A DNA stretch of 64,000 nt from Desmonostoc muscorum LEGE 12446 (lineage in GTDB: Bacteria; Cyanobacteriota; Cyanobacteriia; Cyanobacteriales; Nostocaceae), in NCBI RefSeq assembly GCF_015207005.2, contig NZ_JADEXS020000001.1, forward strand, positions 3,472,001 through 3,536,000, read 5' to 3'. This document shows, in pieces, positions 15,959 to 25,897 of this stretch. Each line of letters starts with the position of its first letter. The first letter of the stretch is position 1. Made by a program: the position numbers and the translations under genes. Below the pieces are notes generated by a model. That model was not told the origin of the DNA, did not search any database, and saw nothing but the letters and a program-made list of their open reading frames with translations.

Positions 15959-17026
15959 ATGAGTCGGCAATTATTGGTGACGGGGGGTGCGGGGTTTATT
16001 GGGGCGAATTTTGTGCATCATTGGTGTCAGGCTTATCCAGATGACCGGGTGGTGGTGTTGGATGCTCTCACTTATGCGGGGAATCGTCTGAATTTGGCGG
16101 TAGTTGAGGGAAAAGAGAATTTTCGGTTTGTGCAGGGGGATATTTGCGATCGCTCCCTTGTAGATGAGTTATTATCAACGGAAAATATAGATACCATCGC
16201 CCATTTTGCCGCTGAATCTCATGTCGATCGCTCGATTCTCGGCCCTGGTGCTTTTGTACAAACTAATGTGGTAGGAACTTTCACTCTTCTAGAAGCTTTT
16301 CGCAAATATTGGGAGACGAAAGCACAGCCATCTGATTATCGCTTTTTGCACGTTTCTACTGATGAAGTCTACGGTAGTTTAAGCCCAAATGATGCTGCTT
16401 TTTCTGAAACTACACCTTATGCTCCCAATAGTCCCTATTCAGCTTCTAAAGCTGGTAGCGATCATTTAGTGCGTGCTTATTATCATACATATAAACTACC
16501 AACAATTATTACAAATTGTTCTAATAATTATGGTTCCTATCAGTTTCCCGAAAAGCTGATTCCTCTAATGTGTATCAACACTTTGATAGGTAAGCCATTA
16601 CCTGTTTATGGTGATGGGAAAAATGTCCGAGATTGGCTTTATGTCGGCGATCATTGTCTAGCCCTAGATGTAGTAATTAATCGGGGAAAGCCAGGGGAAA
16701 CATACAATATTGGTGGCAATAATGAGGTAGAAAATATTAACCTCGTGGAACTTTTATGTAAAATGATGGATGAATTAGCACCTGATTTACCAGTGCGTCC
16801 AGCAAAGCAGTTAATTACTTTTGTCAAGGATAGACTTGGACACGACAGGAGATATGCAATTAATGCGAATAAGATTAAAACTGAGCTTGGTTGGACGCCT
16901 TCGGTAACAATTGCTGAGGGTTTACGTTTAACTGTTGAATGGTATCTGACTCATCGTGATTGGTGGCAACCTCTCTTATCTGAGGAATATCAAGCTTACT
17001 ATCGCCAAAATTATTCTGTAAAATGA
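15959..17026 (+). CDS. rfbB: dTDP-glucose 4,6-dehydratase
   Basis: A 355-residue short-chain dehydrogenase fold enzyme that converts dTDP-glucose to dTDP-4-keto-6-deoxyglucose, the second step of dTDP-rhamnose synthesis. The NAD-binding loop GGAGFIGANFVHH is at about 8-20. The family signature FAAESHVDRS is at about 82-91. The catalytic triad region STDEVYG and YSASKAGSDH (Tyr and Lys) is present, as is NCSNNYGSYQFPEKLIPL. Length is usual. The ATG follows GAGAGGAAATTGG. It is downstream of a glycosyltransferase by 47 bp. The other rhamnose genes (rfbA, C, D) are not in the window. Assignment is firm. Confidence 0.95.
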   Translation: MSRQLLVTGGAGFIGANFVHHWCQAYPDDRVVVLDALTYAGNRLNLAVVEGKENFRFVQGDICDRSLVDELLSTENIDTIAHFAAESHVDRSILGPGAFVQTNVVGTFTLLEAFRKYWETKAQPSDYRFLHVSTDEVYGSLSPNDAAFSETTPYAPNSPYSASKAGSDHLVRAYYHTYKLPTIITNCSNNYGSYQFPEKLIPLMCINTLIGKPLPVYGDGKNVRDWLYVGDHCLALDVVINRGKPGETYNIGGNNEVENINLVELLCKMMDELAPDLPVRPAKQLITFVKDRLGHDRRYAINANKIKTELGWTPSVTIAEGLRLTVEWYLTHRDWWQPLLSEEYQAYYRQNYSVK

Positions 17027-17062
17027 CTTCTCAAATCCCAGTCCTTTGAATGAGCTACATGG

Positions 17063-17090
17063 GTAGGGGCGCACAGCTGTGCGCCCCTAC
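17063..17090. repeat. Perfect 28-bp palindrome
   Basis: Identical to the palindrome at 14757-14784. It begins 36 bases after the rfbB stop and could act as an RNA 3' hairpin. Confidence 0.85.
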
Positions 17091-17217
17091 AAATATCTGT
17101 GTTGATGTGTGGTTAATTATTTGTTTAATACCCAGTTGTGATACATAGTATTATTTACTTGAAAGCTAGTCCAGCAGCGCTTAGATTCAAAACAATACTA
17201 ACTTTGGCAACTTGGTA

Positions 17218-17340
17218 TAGGACTCATATTTGATTTTTGAACAAAACTCAGTACACCTTTATTGCTCCTTCCCAGTCCCCAGTCCCCAATCCCCAGTCCC
17301 TTACCTCTACAAGTCATTCAGAAATCAAATCGGATTGCTA
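17218..17340. mobile_element. MITE, full-length copy with TA target duplication
   Basis: The element runs from TAGGACTCATATTTGATTTT to AATCGGATTGCTA, with partly inverted ends (TAG..CTC..ATTTGATTT and its counterpart). TA flanks it at 17216-17217 and 17341-17342, as with IS630/Tc1-mobilised elements. It is about 85 percent like the copy at 60780-60901. A partial copy is at 50178. The centre contains CAGTCCCC-type repeats. Confidence 0.8.
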
Positions 17341-17463
17341 TATAAGTCCCGTTAACCATGTGGGAAGCGCTATAAATTAGCTAGCTCCCGCAGTTTCTCC
17401 AAATAATGACTATCCTTGAATGGTAAGGGAATGAAATTAGCGTAAATTGCCAGCAGGTGTCAG

Positions 17464-18657
17464 ATGCTGCAAGCAGAACAGATATTACAAGACCGTTATC
17501 AGATTCAGAGCCAACTCGGCAACAATGGAATTCGTCAAACTTGGCTCGCAAAGGATTTAAAAGCCGATGAAGGGCAGAATTCCACTGTTGTGGTCAAACT
17601 TTTGGCTTTTGGTGGTACTGTGCAGTGGGATGATTTGAAACTTTTTGAGAGAGAAGCACAAATTCTCAAACAGCTAAATCATCCTCGAATTCCCCAGTAT
17701 ATTGATTATTTTTGTATTGACGATCGCACCCTCTGGTTTGGCTTAATACAAGAATATATCCCTGGTGAGTCACTCAAGGATAAACTTGCTAGTGGCAAAA
17801 GGTTTAGTGAAAAACGAGCTAAAAAAATTGCCGTTGAAATATTAAATATTCTTACGTATTTACATGAGTTGAATCCAGGAGTCTTGCATAGAGATATTAA
17901 ACCAAGTAATTTAATCTGGGGCGAAGATAATCGAATTTATTTAGTTGATTTTGGCGCAGTTCAGGACAAAGCGGCAAAAGAGGGCGTTACTTTCACCGTT
18001 GTCGGTACTTATGGTTATGCCCCAATGGAACAATTTGGTGGACGTGCGGTAGCTGCATCGGATCTTTATGCACTGGGCGCGACTTTAATTCATTTGCTAA
18101 CTGGTATCTCCCCATCTGATTTACCCCAGCAGGATTTGCGATTGCAATTTGCAGATCGAGTTAACCTCAGTCCCAGTTTTATCAGTTGGCTAGAAAAATT
18201 GATAGAACCTGCACCAGAACAACGATTTACTAGTGCCCGTCAAGCGCTGCAAGCCCTCAAATCTGGTCTAGTTGTCAAATCTGCAAACAAATATCAGCTT
18301 TTACCACCACAAGAAATTATCAACAATTCTGGATGTGGTATCAATAATCATAATGAAACAGTCCCAGAGGAAATTCTCGGTTGGAATTGGGGCGCATTCC
18401 TCATGCCTTGGCTGTGGATGTGGACTAATCAAGTGTGGTATGGGTTATTCTGTTTTGTACCTAATGTTTGGTGGGTAATGGCGATCGCTCTTGGTAGCAA
18501 AGGCAATGAATGGGCTTGGAAAAGTAGACCGTGGCGCAGTATTGAGCAATTCAAAGCCCATCAAAGAGGCTGGGCGATCGCTGGTATTTTACTTGGTGCG
18601 CCCATTAGTATTATGTTGTGGCTAAGAGCGATCGCTTTGCTCAAATCTGCGTTTTAG
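17464..18657 (+). CDS. Ser/Thr protein kinase with C-terminal membrane domain
   Basis: A 397-residue kinase of the bacterial Hanks type. The kinase domain (about residues 10-265) keeps the ATP-binding lysine (VVVKLL), the catalytic loop HRDIKPSNLIW and the metal-binding DFGA, followed by GTYGYAPMEQFGG. It is therefore probably active. The glycine-rich loop, LGNNGIRQTW, is unusually degenerate. After a linker, residues of about 300-397 hold hydrophobic, tryptophan-rich segments (GWNWGAFLMPWLWMW, WWVMAIALG, AGILLGAPISIMLWLR), suggesting two to three membrane spans. A similar domain is common in cyanobacterial membrane kinases. Substrates are unknown. It stands alone. Confidence 0.9.
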   Translation: MLQAEQILQDRYQIQSQLGNNGIRQTWLAKDLKADEGQNSTVVVKLLAFGGTVQWDDLKLFEREAQILKQLNHPRIPQYIDYFCIDDRTLWFGLIQEYIPGESLKDKLASGKRFSEKRAKKIAVEILNILTYLHELNPGVLHRDIKPSNLIWGEDNRIYLVDFGAVQDKAAKEGVTFTVVGTYGYAPMEQFGGRAVAASDLYALGATLIHLLTGISPSDLPQQDLRLQFADRVNLSPSFISWLEKLIEPAPEQRFTSARQALQALKSGLVVKSANKYQLLPPQEIINNSGCGINNHNETVPEEILGWNWGAFLMPWLWMWTNQVWYGLFCFVPNVWWVMAIALGSKGNEWAWKSRPWRSIEQFKAHQRGWAIAGILLGAPISIMLWLRAIALLKSAF

Positions 18658-18815
18658 TGGGGACTGGGGATTGGGGAGTGGGGAGTGGGGAGTTAGGAGT
18701 TAAGAGTTAGGAGTTAGGAGTTAAGAGTGAGGAGTTAGGAGTGAAGAATTATTCCCCTTGTCTCCCTCATCCCCCTCATCCCCCTCATCCCCCACTCCCC
18801 ACTCCCTACTCCCCC

Positions 18816-19484
18816 TTACCCACTCACTTGGGATTCAACTACACCCACGGGACAAGAGACGTTTGTTCCTCCCAAACCACAATAGCCGTTGGGATTTTTC
18901 GCTAGGTATTGCTGATGGTAGGCTTCAGCATAGTAAAACTCAGGGGCATCCAAGATTTCTGTAGTAATCTTGCCATAGCCTGCGCCGTTAAGGGCTTGCT
19001 GATAAGCTTCGAGCGATGCTTCTGCTAGCTGCTTTTGATTTTCAGAGTATACATAAATTCCGGAACGGTATTGAGTGCCAACATCATTACCTTGGCGCAT
19101 ACCTTGGGTGGGATTGTGGCTTTCCCAGAAGACTTTCAGCAGTTCGGAATAACTAATCACTTTCGGATCGAACACAACCAACACTACTTCGTTGTGTCCG
19201 GTTCTTCCACTACATACCTCTTCATAGGTGGGGTTGGGTGTTAAACCAGCAGCATAACCCACTGCGGTGGTGTAAACTCCTTTAAGTTGCCAAAATTTGC
19301 GTTCTGCACCCCAAAAACAACCCAAACCAAAAATTGCTTTCTCTAATCCATCAGGATAAGGAGGTTTTAGGGGATTTTTGTTGACATAATGAGCAGCGGG
19401 TACTGATATAGATTGCGCCCTTCCTGGCAAAGCTTCCTCAGGCGTGGGCATATTTTGCTTTTTGCCGAATCCGAATAATCCCAT
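18816..19484 (-). CDS. msrA: Peptide-methionine (S)-S-oxide reductase
   Basis: A 222-residue MsrA, which reduces the S-epimer of methionine sulfoxide in proteins and free methionine, in the cytosol, using thioredoxin. The catalytic motif [11 protein letters not shown] has the nucleophile at about C56. YAGG-like AVGYAAG, GHNEVV, and THNPTQ-like [23 protein letters not shown] are all present. The C-terminal extension [15 protein letters not shown] holds the recycling cysteines. The N-terminal 40 residues are a cyanobacterial extension. Assignment is firm. The gene stands alone and ends next to tandem repeat DNA. Confidence 0.96.
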   Translation of the reverse strand: MGLFGFGKKQNMPTPEEALPGRAQSISVPAAHYVNKNPLKPPYPDGLEKAIFGLGCFWGAERKFWQLKGVYTTAVGYAAGLTPNPTYEEVCSGRTGHNEVVLVVFDPKVISYSELLKVFWESHNPTQGMRQGNDVGTQYRSGIYVYSENQKQLAEASLEAYQQALNGAGYGKITTEILDAPEFYYAEAYHQQYLAKNPNGYCGLGGTNVSCPVGVVESQVSG

Positions 19485-19735
19485 TGATTTTGACTCTGAA
19501 TATACATCTTTACCTTATTTAACATTGTAAAGATTTTGGCGATCGCTTGGGGTCTTCTCAGAGTCCTCACTGGAGGCGTAGCGGTGAAGTGGGGAGATGA
19601 GGGAGATGAGGGAGGCAGGGGAGGCAGGGGGAGAATAACTTTTACTCTTAACTCCTAACTCCTAACTCCTAACTCCTAACTCCTAACTCAGCACTCCCAA
19701 TCCAAAATCTAAAATCTAAAATCCAAAATAGAATT

Positions 19736-20173
19736 ATGGATAAAATACCGAAAATTGACCGTCAAAGGGAGCATCAAGCGAACGAACGAACTTTTTTAGC
19801 TTGGTTACGCACTTCTATTGCATTAATTAGTTTTGGAATTGCCATTGCCCGATTTGGTATATTTTTGCGTCAGCTTAATGTTGCTATTACTCAACAAGAA
19901 ACTCAGGTAAATACATTAACTAATTCCGAAAATTTGGGTCTGGCTCTGATAATTTCTGGAATTTTCACAATTGTGTTAGCTGCGTGGCGATACAACCAAG
20001 TTTTTTGGCAAATTGAGGAAGGAAACTATAAACCAAATAGATTAATTGTTTGGTTCATGACTGGAATAGTAATTCTTTTAGGACTTTTCTGTATTCCTTT
20101 GATTCTATGGCGTAATAAAGTACCTTTTCGTTCTCCTATTCCAACTCAACCACAGTCACGGAATTTGCGTTAA
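19736..20173 (+). CDS. DUF202 (YidH-like) membrane protein
   Basis: A 145-residue inner membrane protein. The N-terminal RQREHQANERTFLAWLRTSIALISFGIAIARFG matches the DUF202/YidH family, in which NERTFLAWxRT is the hallmark. Three membrane helices are predicted, at about 25-48, 68-90 and 105-125. Function of the family is not established. The upstream 200 bp are dominated by TAACTCC-type tandem repeats and AATCCAAAAT runs. No clear operon partner is present, although a NUDIX gene follows 72 bp later on the same strand. Confidence 0.87.
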   Translation: MDKIPKIDRQREHQANERTFLAWLRTSIALISFGIAIARFGIFLRQLNVAITQQETQVNTLTNSENLGLALIISGIFTIVLAAWRYNQVFWQIEEGNYKPNRLIVWFMTGIVILLGLFCIPLILWRNKVPFRSPIPTQPQSRNLR

Positions 20174-20245
20174 GTACCAAGCGTAAGTTTATATATATCC
20201 TCTAATCAGACTGTATAAAAATCCAAGCAATTCATAATCAATCTG

Positions 20246-20683
20246 ATGAAAAATAATCCATTTAAGCTGATAGCGGCCTCTCACTTAATTTTGATTAAGG
20301 ATGATAAAATATTGCTTATTAGACGTTTTAACACAGGATATGAAGATGGAAAATATAGTGTTGTTGCCGGTTTAGTAGATGGAAATGAAACTTTTGTGCA
20401 GGCTGTAGTCAGAGAAGCAAAAGAAGAAGTGGGAATAGATTTAAATATACAAGACTTGGAAGTAGTTCATATTATTCATCGCAAAGAGTCTGGGGAAGAA
20501 TGGATTGATGCTTTTATTTTGGCAACTAAATGGAAATATGAACCTGAAAATATGGAGCCTCAAAAATGTGACGACTTGGGTTGGTTTGAAGTTGAAGCTC
20601 TTCCCAAGAATATAGTTCAATACGTAAAGCAAGCAATTGAAAATATAAAAAAAGGAATCTTTTATAGCGAGTATGGCTGGTAA
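20246..20683 (+). CDS. NUDIX hydrolase
   Basis: A 145-residue hydrolase that should cleave nucleoside diphosphates linked to another group, with Mg2+. The NUDIX box runs from GLVDGNE to REAKEEVGI (about residues 42-64), keeping the REUxEExGU core. The N-terminal SHLILIKDDKILLIRR strand pattern is typical. The exact substrate cannot be read from sequence. Length is usual for a single-domain NUDIX protein. Confidence 0.92.
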   Translation: MKNNPFKLIAASHLILIKDDKILLIRRFNTGYEDGKYSVVAGLVDGNETFVQAVVREAKEEVGIDLNIQDLEVVHIIHRKESGEEWIDAFILATKWKYEPENMEPQKCDDLGWFEVEALPKNIVQYVKQAIENIKKGIFYSEYGW

Positions 20684-20723
20684 TTTACACCGGAGGTGGT
20701 CAAAAGCGGGACGCTCCTCGAAC

Positions 20724-20748
20724 GTAGGGTAGCACAGCTGTGCTACCC
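20724..20748. repeat. Dispersed intergenic palindrome
   Basis: GTAGGGTAGCACAGC is followed by TGTGCTACCC, with a perfect inner stem. It is closest to the palindrome at 4551-4578. Confidence 0.75.
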
Positions 20749-20766
20749 GAAAAATGTGCAAATAAT

Positions 20767-20794
20767 TTGGGATAATTTATTTTCTGGAAGTCGC
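20767..20794. repeat. Solitary end of the ISAzo13-like element
   Basis: GGGATAATTTATTTTCTGGAAG followed by TCGC resembles the right end of the IS at 9603-9628 and of the 95-bp miniature at 33478-33572. I could not find the matching left end, so this is probably a remnant. Confidence 0.55.
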
Positions 20795-20805
20795 TTAAGT
20801 CCTGT

Positions 20806-23046
20806 TCAATTAACAGTAGTTTCAGAAATAACTGTGATACAGGCATTTACTAAAGGTAACAGTGGTCCTAGTTGCTCTTGTCCACTGACGGCTAAATCGC
20901 TGTGACACAAATAAACTCTTTCGGATACACGAGACAGCAAATCTACCAAAATTCTGCGTAGTCGTTGTTGTTCTGCTAGTTTTTCATCTTCTGCTGTCCA
21001 AGGTTCGCCTAACCTGTCTCGCAGGAAAAACGGCGCACCAAATAACGTAGCTGCACCACCTTTAGCCCACAGAGGTGAACCAGCATCGAGCCAAAAATGC
21101 CAGCGGTGCGATCGCCTACTAGCTCGATATTGAAATATAGTTGCTAAAGTTACAGCTTTTCTGGCTCCACCAATGGGACGCACCGGGTACGGGTTGGCGG
21201 TAATAGTACCGCGTCGCAGTAGTTGAATGAATTCGGTGATAGTAGTGGCTGAGGGGGATGAGGGAGATGAGGGAGATGAGGGGGATAATTTTGAATTGGT
21301 TTGTCGGAGTCTGGTATCAATTTCCCAGTAGTGTTGGGCGGTTTCTAGTAATTCCCGCAATGCTGCTAGTTGTTCGTAGGGGAGATTGCTACCATTCCAC
21401 AAAAAACGCACAATTGCTCTATCTAAGAGGGAAATGGGACTGGGAATTAAACGTTGTTCTTGTTGCGATCGCTGTTGTTCTAACCACTGTAATATTTCGT
21501 TATAAGCTGTGGTAGCTGCATAGCCAATTCTATCCCAGCGATCGAACGTTGAAACTGGTAGCAAGTTGGGGCGATCGGGATGGGGTACAAAGCAGTAATC
21601 TGCTATTAAACCAGCGCGTACCGGGTCAATATCCGTTGTAGAGACGCGATTCATCGCGTCTCGATTCATCGCGTCTCGATTCATCGCGTCTGTAGAGTTT
21701 TCAGGTAGTTGCTGTTTCCGACTCAAAACAACCAGCATTTCTGCCACGGCATCCCGATCTACTAGGCGTCCCAAGCCGGGATAAACTAGTGCCAGCATGG
21801 TGAGCAATGCCCGAATTACGGGTGAACTAATTAAGGGGCGTTGATCGTTAAGCGATTCTACTGGGATGTTTTGCTTGACGAGGATTTCTACTAGGGTATA
21901 ACGAGCGATCGCATCTAAACCTGGTGCTATAATCGCTATTTCTTCTGGTTCAACTTGCTGTGATTGGATGGCATTGGCAATCACTTGCGCTGTTTGCCGC
22001 AATAATTGGGCGCGGGAGGTGGTTTGAATTGAGTGTACGATTTCTGGTAAACTCAATGGCATTATGGATTCTGTGACTAATTCCACCATTTGTGTAGCTA
22101 GCTGTTGTCCCAGGGACTCTCGAGGCGGCTCAGTTAAGGTTTCTACTCGACAACGGTCTGCTAAGCCTTCTAGGTAGTTCGGGTCTGCTCCTAATCCCAA
22201 TCGCACTGCACCATCGGGATTATAGCTAAATGCTCCTACCGCGCCTTGGTCTAAGAGCAACTCAAACAACAGACGGGCTACCCCAGGATAATCATCCACA
22301 TCATCGGCGAGTACTGCTTGATAGCGTTTTGTTAAATGCTGTTGGTAATTGCGATCGCTTAATAAATGCTGACTATAAAGTTCAGTAATAATCCCATAAG
22401 TTAGTAATCCCCTCTCTAAACACCAGTTACGCCAATCTAACAGCAAAGACGCCAAAAATTCCGGCTCTAAATTGGTGCTATTTTCCCCCAAACCCCTGGC
22501 TAAAATCTGGGCAATATCAACGCATGGTGTACCACTATAGGCTGCTAATTGGAATAAGTCTAAGATGCGACGCACTAAACGAGACTCATTCACACCTGCA
22601 AGACGTAAAATTTCTTCGTCTAATTGGGAACGCCACAGTTTCGTTGCTAACTCTTGTTCGGTTTCCGGCCGCAATCGTACCGGAAACTGCGCCTTCAGGT
22701 TCAACGAATTAATTAGCAATGGCCAAAATAAAATAACCTCATCCTGAAAAAAACCTAGCGGTGTCTTGGCACGAACCGGATATTTTCCTAAGGTAGATGT
22801 AACAATTTTATCACCAAATTCTCGACGATTATCATCATTCGCAGCTAAAACTAAAACTCCTGGTTCTGTTGGCTTAAGATATAAAAATTTGGGGACATTA
22901 TCACCTTTTTTACGGTCTTGTTTTTTCGTATAAAATGAATCAATATACGTACTCTTAGGTTCTACCCAACTACAAAATTGCTCTACTAAGCGAGTTGTCT
23001 TACCACTGCGGCTGGTGCCAACAATCCAAATCGAATGAGAAACCAC
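20806..23046 (-). CDS. Helicase-like P-loop ATPase, possible DNA recombination protein
   Basis: A 746-residue protein starting at GTG 23046, which has GGAGAAAG a few bases upstream. Residues 7-20 are a Walker A motif (VGTSRSGKTTRLVEQF). A Walker-B-like VLADDVDDYPGVARLL lies near 230-245. The layout and the LRRTAQVIANAIQ and IAIIAPGLDAI segments recall UvrD/RecB or AddB-type SF1 helicase relatives, though helicase motifs are degenerate and no nuclease motif is visible. In cyanobacteria such genes are annotated as recombinase-like. Two repeat insertions lie in frame: a triplicated DAMNR near residue 460 and SPSSPSSPSSPS near 595. It is divergent from pcxA. Function is uncertain. Confidence 0.65.
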   Translation of the reverse strand: MVSHSIWIVGTSRSGKTTRLVEQFCSWVEPKSTYIDSFYTKKQDRKKGDNVPKFLYLKPTEPGVLVLAANDDNRREFGDKIVTSTLGKYPVRAKTPLGFFQDEVILFWPLLINSLNLKAQFPVRLRPETEQELATKLWRSQLDEEILRLAGVNESRLVRRILDLFQLAAYSGTPCVDIAQILARGLGENSTNLEPEFLASLLLDWRNWCLERGLLTYGIITELYSQHLLSDRNYQQHLTKRYQAVLADDVDDYPGVARLLFELLLDQGAVGAFSYNPDGAVRLGLGADPNYLEGLADRCRVETLTEPPRESLGQQLATQMVELVTESIMPLSLPEIVHSIQTTSRAQLLRQTAQVIANAIQSQQVEPEEIAIIAPGLDAIARYTLVEILVKQNIPVESLNDQRPLISSPVIRALLTMLALVYPGLGRLVDRDAVAEMLVVLSRKQQLPENSTDAMNRDAMNRDAMNRVSTTDIDPVRAGLIADYCFVPHPDRPNLLPVSTFDRWDRIGYAATTAYNEILQWLEQQRSQQEQRLIPSPISLLDRAIVRFLWNGSNLPYEQLAALRELLETAQHYWEIDTRLRQTNSKLSPSSPSSPSSPSATTITEFIQLLRRGTITANPYPVRPIGGARKAVTLATIFQYRASRRSHRWHFWLDAGSPLWAKGGAATLFGAPFFLRDRLGEPWTAEDEKLAEQQRLRRILVDLLSRVSERVYLCHSDLAVSGQEQLGPLLPLVNACITVISETTVN

Positions 23047-23133
23047 AAACTTTCTCCTTGTAGATTTGCTAGTATACCTCGTGCGTTAACTTAAGGTTAA
23101 GAATCACCAAATAATGCTGGATGATTGTCTGCA

Positions 23134-24459
23134 ATGAAAAACTCTGTTTTTAGCCAAAAAATCTATTCTTTCCTCCTTGCTGCTTATCGACGGTACTTAC
23201 AAACTCCTGAACGTTCTTTACATGAAGCTTACGATGCAGCATTAAAGATAAAGGAAATAGAAGATAAGCATTTTAATGGTAATAAAATAGACATTGACTC
23301 AGCCATGTACAGTAACACTGTCATGGATTATTTTGAGTCAGACTTAAACAAGCTATTAAAAACTGCTAAAATGCGGCTTACAGAATTTAGAGCCAGCCGT
23401 TGGTTTCTGGATGAAGAAAATCAAAAAGCTGCCGATAAAGTAGGTATAGAATACCTCAGTGCTTCTTTCGTTTTAGAAAGGCTCAATTTTATCGATGGAG
23501 TTATATCTAAATACACAACAGTTCCTGAACAAGTGACTTCTAACGCTGTAGTGGTAAAACCTCCAACTCCACCAATTGATTCAGCAATTACTCCAGCATT
23601 ACCGCCTAAGATACCAACTAAAGATGTGGAGAAAAGATCCGATAAAAAATCAAAGGGTAAAACCGATACAATGGGCGTTTTACCCCGTTCTATTTTAAGT
23701 ACTATCAGTCGTTTGCAAGTTGAACTAGACCCTAATTCTGAAGAAGAAGTAATTCAGAGTTTTCGTCAGGCTCAAAGAAGAACAATAATATCTATCAGAT
23801 TTATTTTACTCTTAATTATAGTACCACTTTTGACGCATCAAATAGCAAAAGCTTTTGTAGTAGGCCCAGTTGTTGACCGATTTAGAACTGCTGAGCAAGT
23901 GCAGGTATTCCTGAATTCTGAGATGGAAGAAGAAGCGCTGGGAGAATTACAAAGGTTTGAAGAAAGAATCAAGTTTGAAAATATGATCAGTAATGCACCT
24001 CCATTGTCGCCTGAGCATATGGAAATAGAACTAAAAGATAAGGCAACAGAGATTGCTGAAGAATTTCGCCAGGAAAGCTCTAATTCCATTAAAAATGTTT
24101 TTGCAGATGTTTTCTCTGTGATTGCTTTTATTTGGTTGATGCTTTCCAGCAAATCTTCTATTGCTGTGGTGAAAGATTTCTTCGATCATATTGTCTATGG
24201 GCTGAGTGATAGTGCTAAGGCATTTATTATCATTTTGTTTACCGATATATTTGTCGGATTCCACTCTCCTCACGGTTGGGAAGTACTTTTAGAAGGTGTA
24301 TCGCGCCATTGGGGATTACCGGCAAATCGAGATTTTATATTCTTATTTATTGCCACATTCCCAGTGATTTTAGATACTATTTTTAAATATTGGATATTCC
24401 GATATTTGAACCGCATATCGCCTTCAGCAGTAGCTACTTACCGGAATATGAATGAATAA
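23134..24459 (+). CDS. pcxA: Proton extrusion protein PcxA (CemA family)
   Basis: About 441 residues from ATG 23134. An in-frame TTG at 23125 is less likely. The N-terminal 150 residues ([16 protein letters not shown]) and the C-terminal CemA domain (from about 215, [30 protein letters not shown]) are characteristic. Four membrane spans are predicted, and the protein ends in [25 protein letters not shown], a conserved signature. PcxA is needed for light-induced proton efflux and inorganic-carbon uptake in the cytoplasmic membrane. A proline-rich and charged linker (about 135-185) separates the two parts. Assignment is firm. Confidence 0.94.
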   Translation: MKNSVFSQKIYSFLLAAYRRYLQTPERSLHEAYDAALKIKEIEDKHFNGNKIDIDSAMYSNTVMDYFESDLNKLLKTAKMRLTEFRASRWFLDEENQKAADKVGIEYLSASFVLERLNFIDGVISKYTTVPEQVTSNAVVVKPPTPPIDSAITPALPPKIPTKDVEKRSDKKSKGKTDTMGVLPRSILSTISRLQVELDPNSEEEVIQSFRQAQRRTIISIRFILLLIIVPLLTHQIAKAFVVGPVVDRFRTAEQVQVFLNSEMEEEALGELQRFEERIKFENMISNAPPLSPEHMEIELKDKATEIAEEFRQESSNSIKNVFADVFSVIAFIWLMLSSKSSIAVVKDFFDHIVYGLSDSAKAFIIILFTDIFVGFHSPHGWEVLLEGVSRHWGLPANRDFIFLFIATFPVILDTIFKYWIFRYLNRISPSAVATYRNMNE

Positions 24460-24537
24460 CCGAATTAGCAACTAACCGAAAATTTCTGTGTGAGGGTAGG
24501 GAGTGGGGAATGGGAAAATTTTTGTAGTCTAAATTTG

Positions 24538-25797
24538 ATGAACAAGATATTTGCTGAGTTATTAAAATTTAATAATTTTCTGGCTATTAGTGTAATTGTA
24601 GTTCTGTCAATTTCTTTGTTGAGGATACAATCTTTGGCAAATCCAAAACTCAGTCCGCCAGAATGTCGGGTGAAGAAGTGGGATATACCAGTGTCGTTGA
24701 CAGGTGAAAATCAAAATGTATTGATTCAAAGAAAACCAATTACTTGTTGTCAGGGTGACGCTTCTTGTTTGGATGAAGTTATTTATGGAAAAATACCAGA
24801 TAAAAAGGCATTATTGACAGCTATCGATCGCAGTTTACAATACCTCCAAACTTCTAATGCTGCGGCTGCTTACCAAAAATATCCCGCGACTGGAATTAAC
24901 CGCGATCGCGTCTTCAAAAGTTTGCAAAGATTCCGCGAAATTCTCTTAAAAACTAATTCTCCAACAGAGTTATATACAGCCATAGAACGAGAATTTGTTT
25001 ATTACCAGTCAGTCGGTAAAGATAGCAAAGGTGCCGTTTTATTCACCGCCTACTATGAACCGCTTTACGCCGCCAGTCGCGTCCCCACAGCAGAATACCG
25101 CTATCCGGTTTATCGATTACCTCCTGATTTCAACTCCTGGTCTAAACCTCATCCTACACGCTTACAATTAGAAGGAGCAGATGGTTTACAAGGCGTAAAA
25201 GGTAAATTGCGAGGCTTAGAATTGTTTTGGTTCCGCGATCGCCTCGAACCATATATGGTTCAAATTCAAGGTTCAGCCAAACTTCAACTAACTGATGGAA
25301 CTCAAACAACTATAGGTTATGCAGGTAATACTGCTTATAATTACAAAAGTATTGGTCGAGAATTAGCAAATGATGGCAAATTACCGCTACAAGGTATGAC
25401 AATGCCAATTATTCTCGATTATTTCCAAAAACATCCCCAAGAATTAAATATTTATATTCCGCGCGATCGCAGCTTTGTTTTTTTTCAAGAAAACCACGGT
25501 GAACCAGCCCAAGGTTCTATTAATGTGCCACTAACAGCAGAGCGTTCTATCGCTACAGATAAATCTCTCATGCCTCCTGGTGCTTTGGCGTTGATTCGTG
25601 CTTCTATTCCCTTTGTTAATTCTACCGGAAACATGGAAGAACGAATTATTAGCCGCTATGTTCTCGACCAAGATACCGGAGGTGCAATTAAAGGTGCAGG
25701 TAGAGTAGATTATTTTTTAGGTACTGGTAAAATAGCAGGCGATCGCGCTGGCGTCACAGTTAGTAATGGGCAATTATTTTATCTATTACTCAAGTAG
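24538..25797 (+). CDS. mltA: Membrane-bound lytic murein transglycosylase A
   Basis: About 419 residues from ATG 24538. Forty-eight bases of repeat DNA precede it in frame. A hydrophobic N-terminus (FLAISVIVVLSISLL) predicts a signal or anchor; there is no lipobox, unlike E. coli MltA. The MltA domain (about 130-330) shows FTAYYEP and GYAGNTAYNYKSIGREL. A 3D domain near the C-terminus has DQDTGGAIKGAGRVDYFLGTG, with the catalytic Asp. It should cleave the glycan strand to 1,6-anhydro-muramoyl products. Assignment is firm. Confidence 0.93.
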   Translation: MNKIFAELLKFNNFLAISVIVVLSISLLRIQSLANPKLSPPECRVKKWDIPVSLTGENQNVLIQRKPITCCQGDASCLDEVIYGKIPDKKALLTAIDRSLQYLQTSNAAAAYQKYPATGINRDRVFKSLQRFREILLKTNSPTELYTAIEREFVYYQSVGKDSKGAVLFTAYYEPLYAASRVPTAEYRYPVYRLPPDFNSWSKPHPTRLQLEGADGLQGVKGKLRGLELFWFRDRLEPYMVQIQGSAKLQLTDGTQTTIGYAGNTAYNYKSIGRELANDGKLPLQGMTMPIILDYFQKHPQELNIYIPRDRSFVFFQENHGEPAQGSINVPLTAERSIATDKSLMPPGALALIRASIPFVNSTGNMEERIISRYVLDQDTGGAIKGAGRVDYFLGTGKIAGDRAGVTVSNGQLFYLLLK

Positions 25798-25897
25798 ACC
25801 ATAAGATTTTAGATTTTGAAGAAGAATTCAGAATTCTGAATTCTGAATTCTGACTCCTGAATTCTGCTGTAAGAATTACAAATTACCCAAAGCGGTA

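Larger units (their letters stand above)
17027..17463. other. Intergenic region with palindrome and MITE
   Basis: About 440 bases. It contains a perfect 28-bp palindrome at 17063-17090 and a 123-bp miniature element with TA duplication at 17218-17340. The rest is AT-rich and has no gene. Confidence 0.65.
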
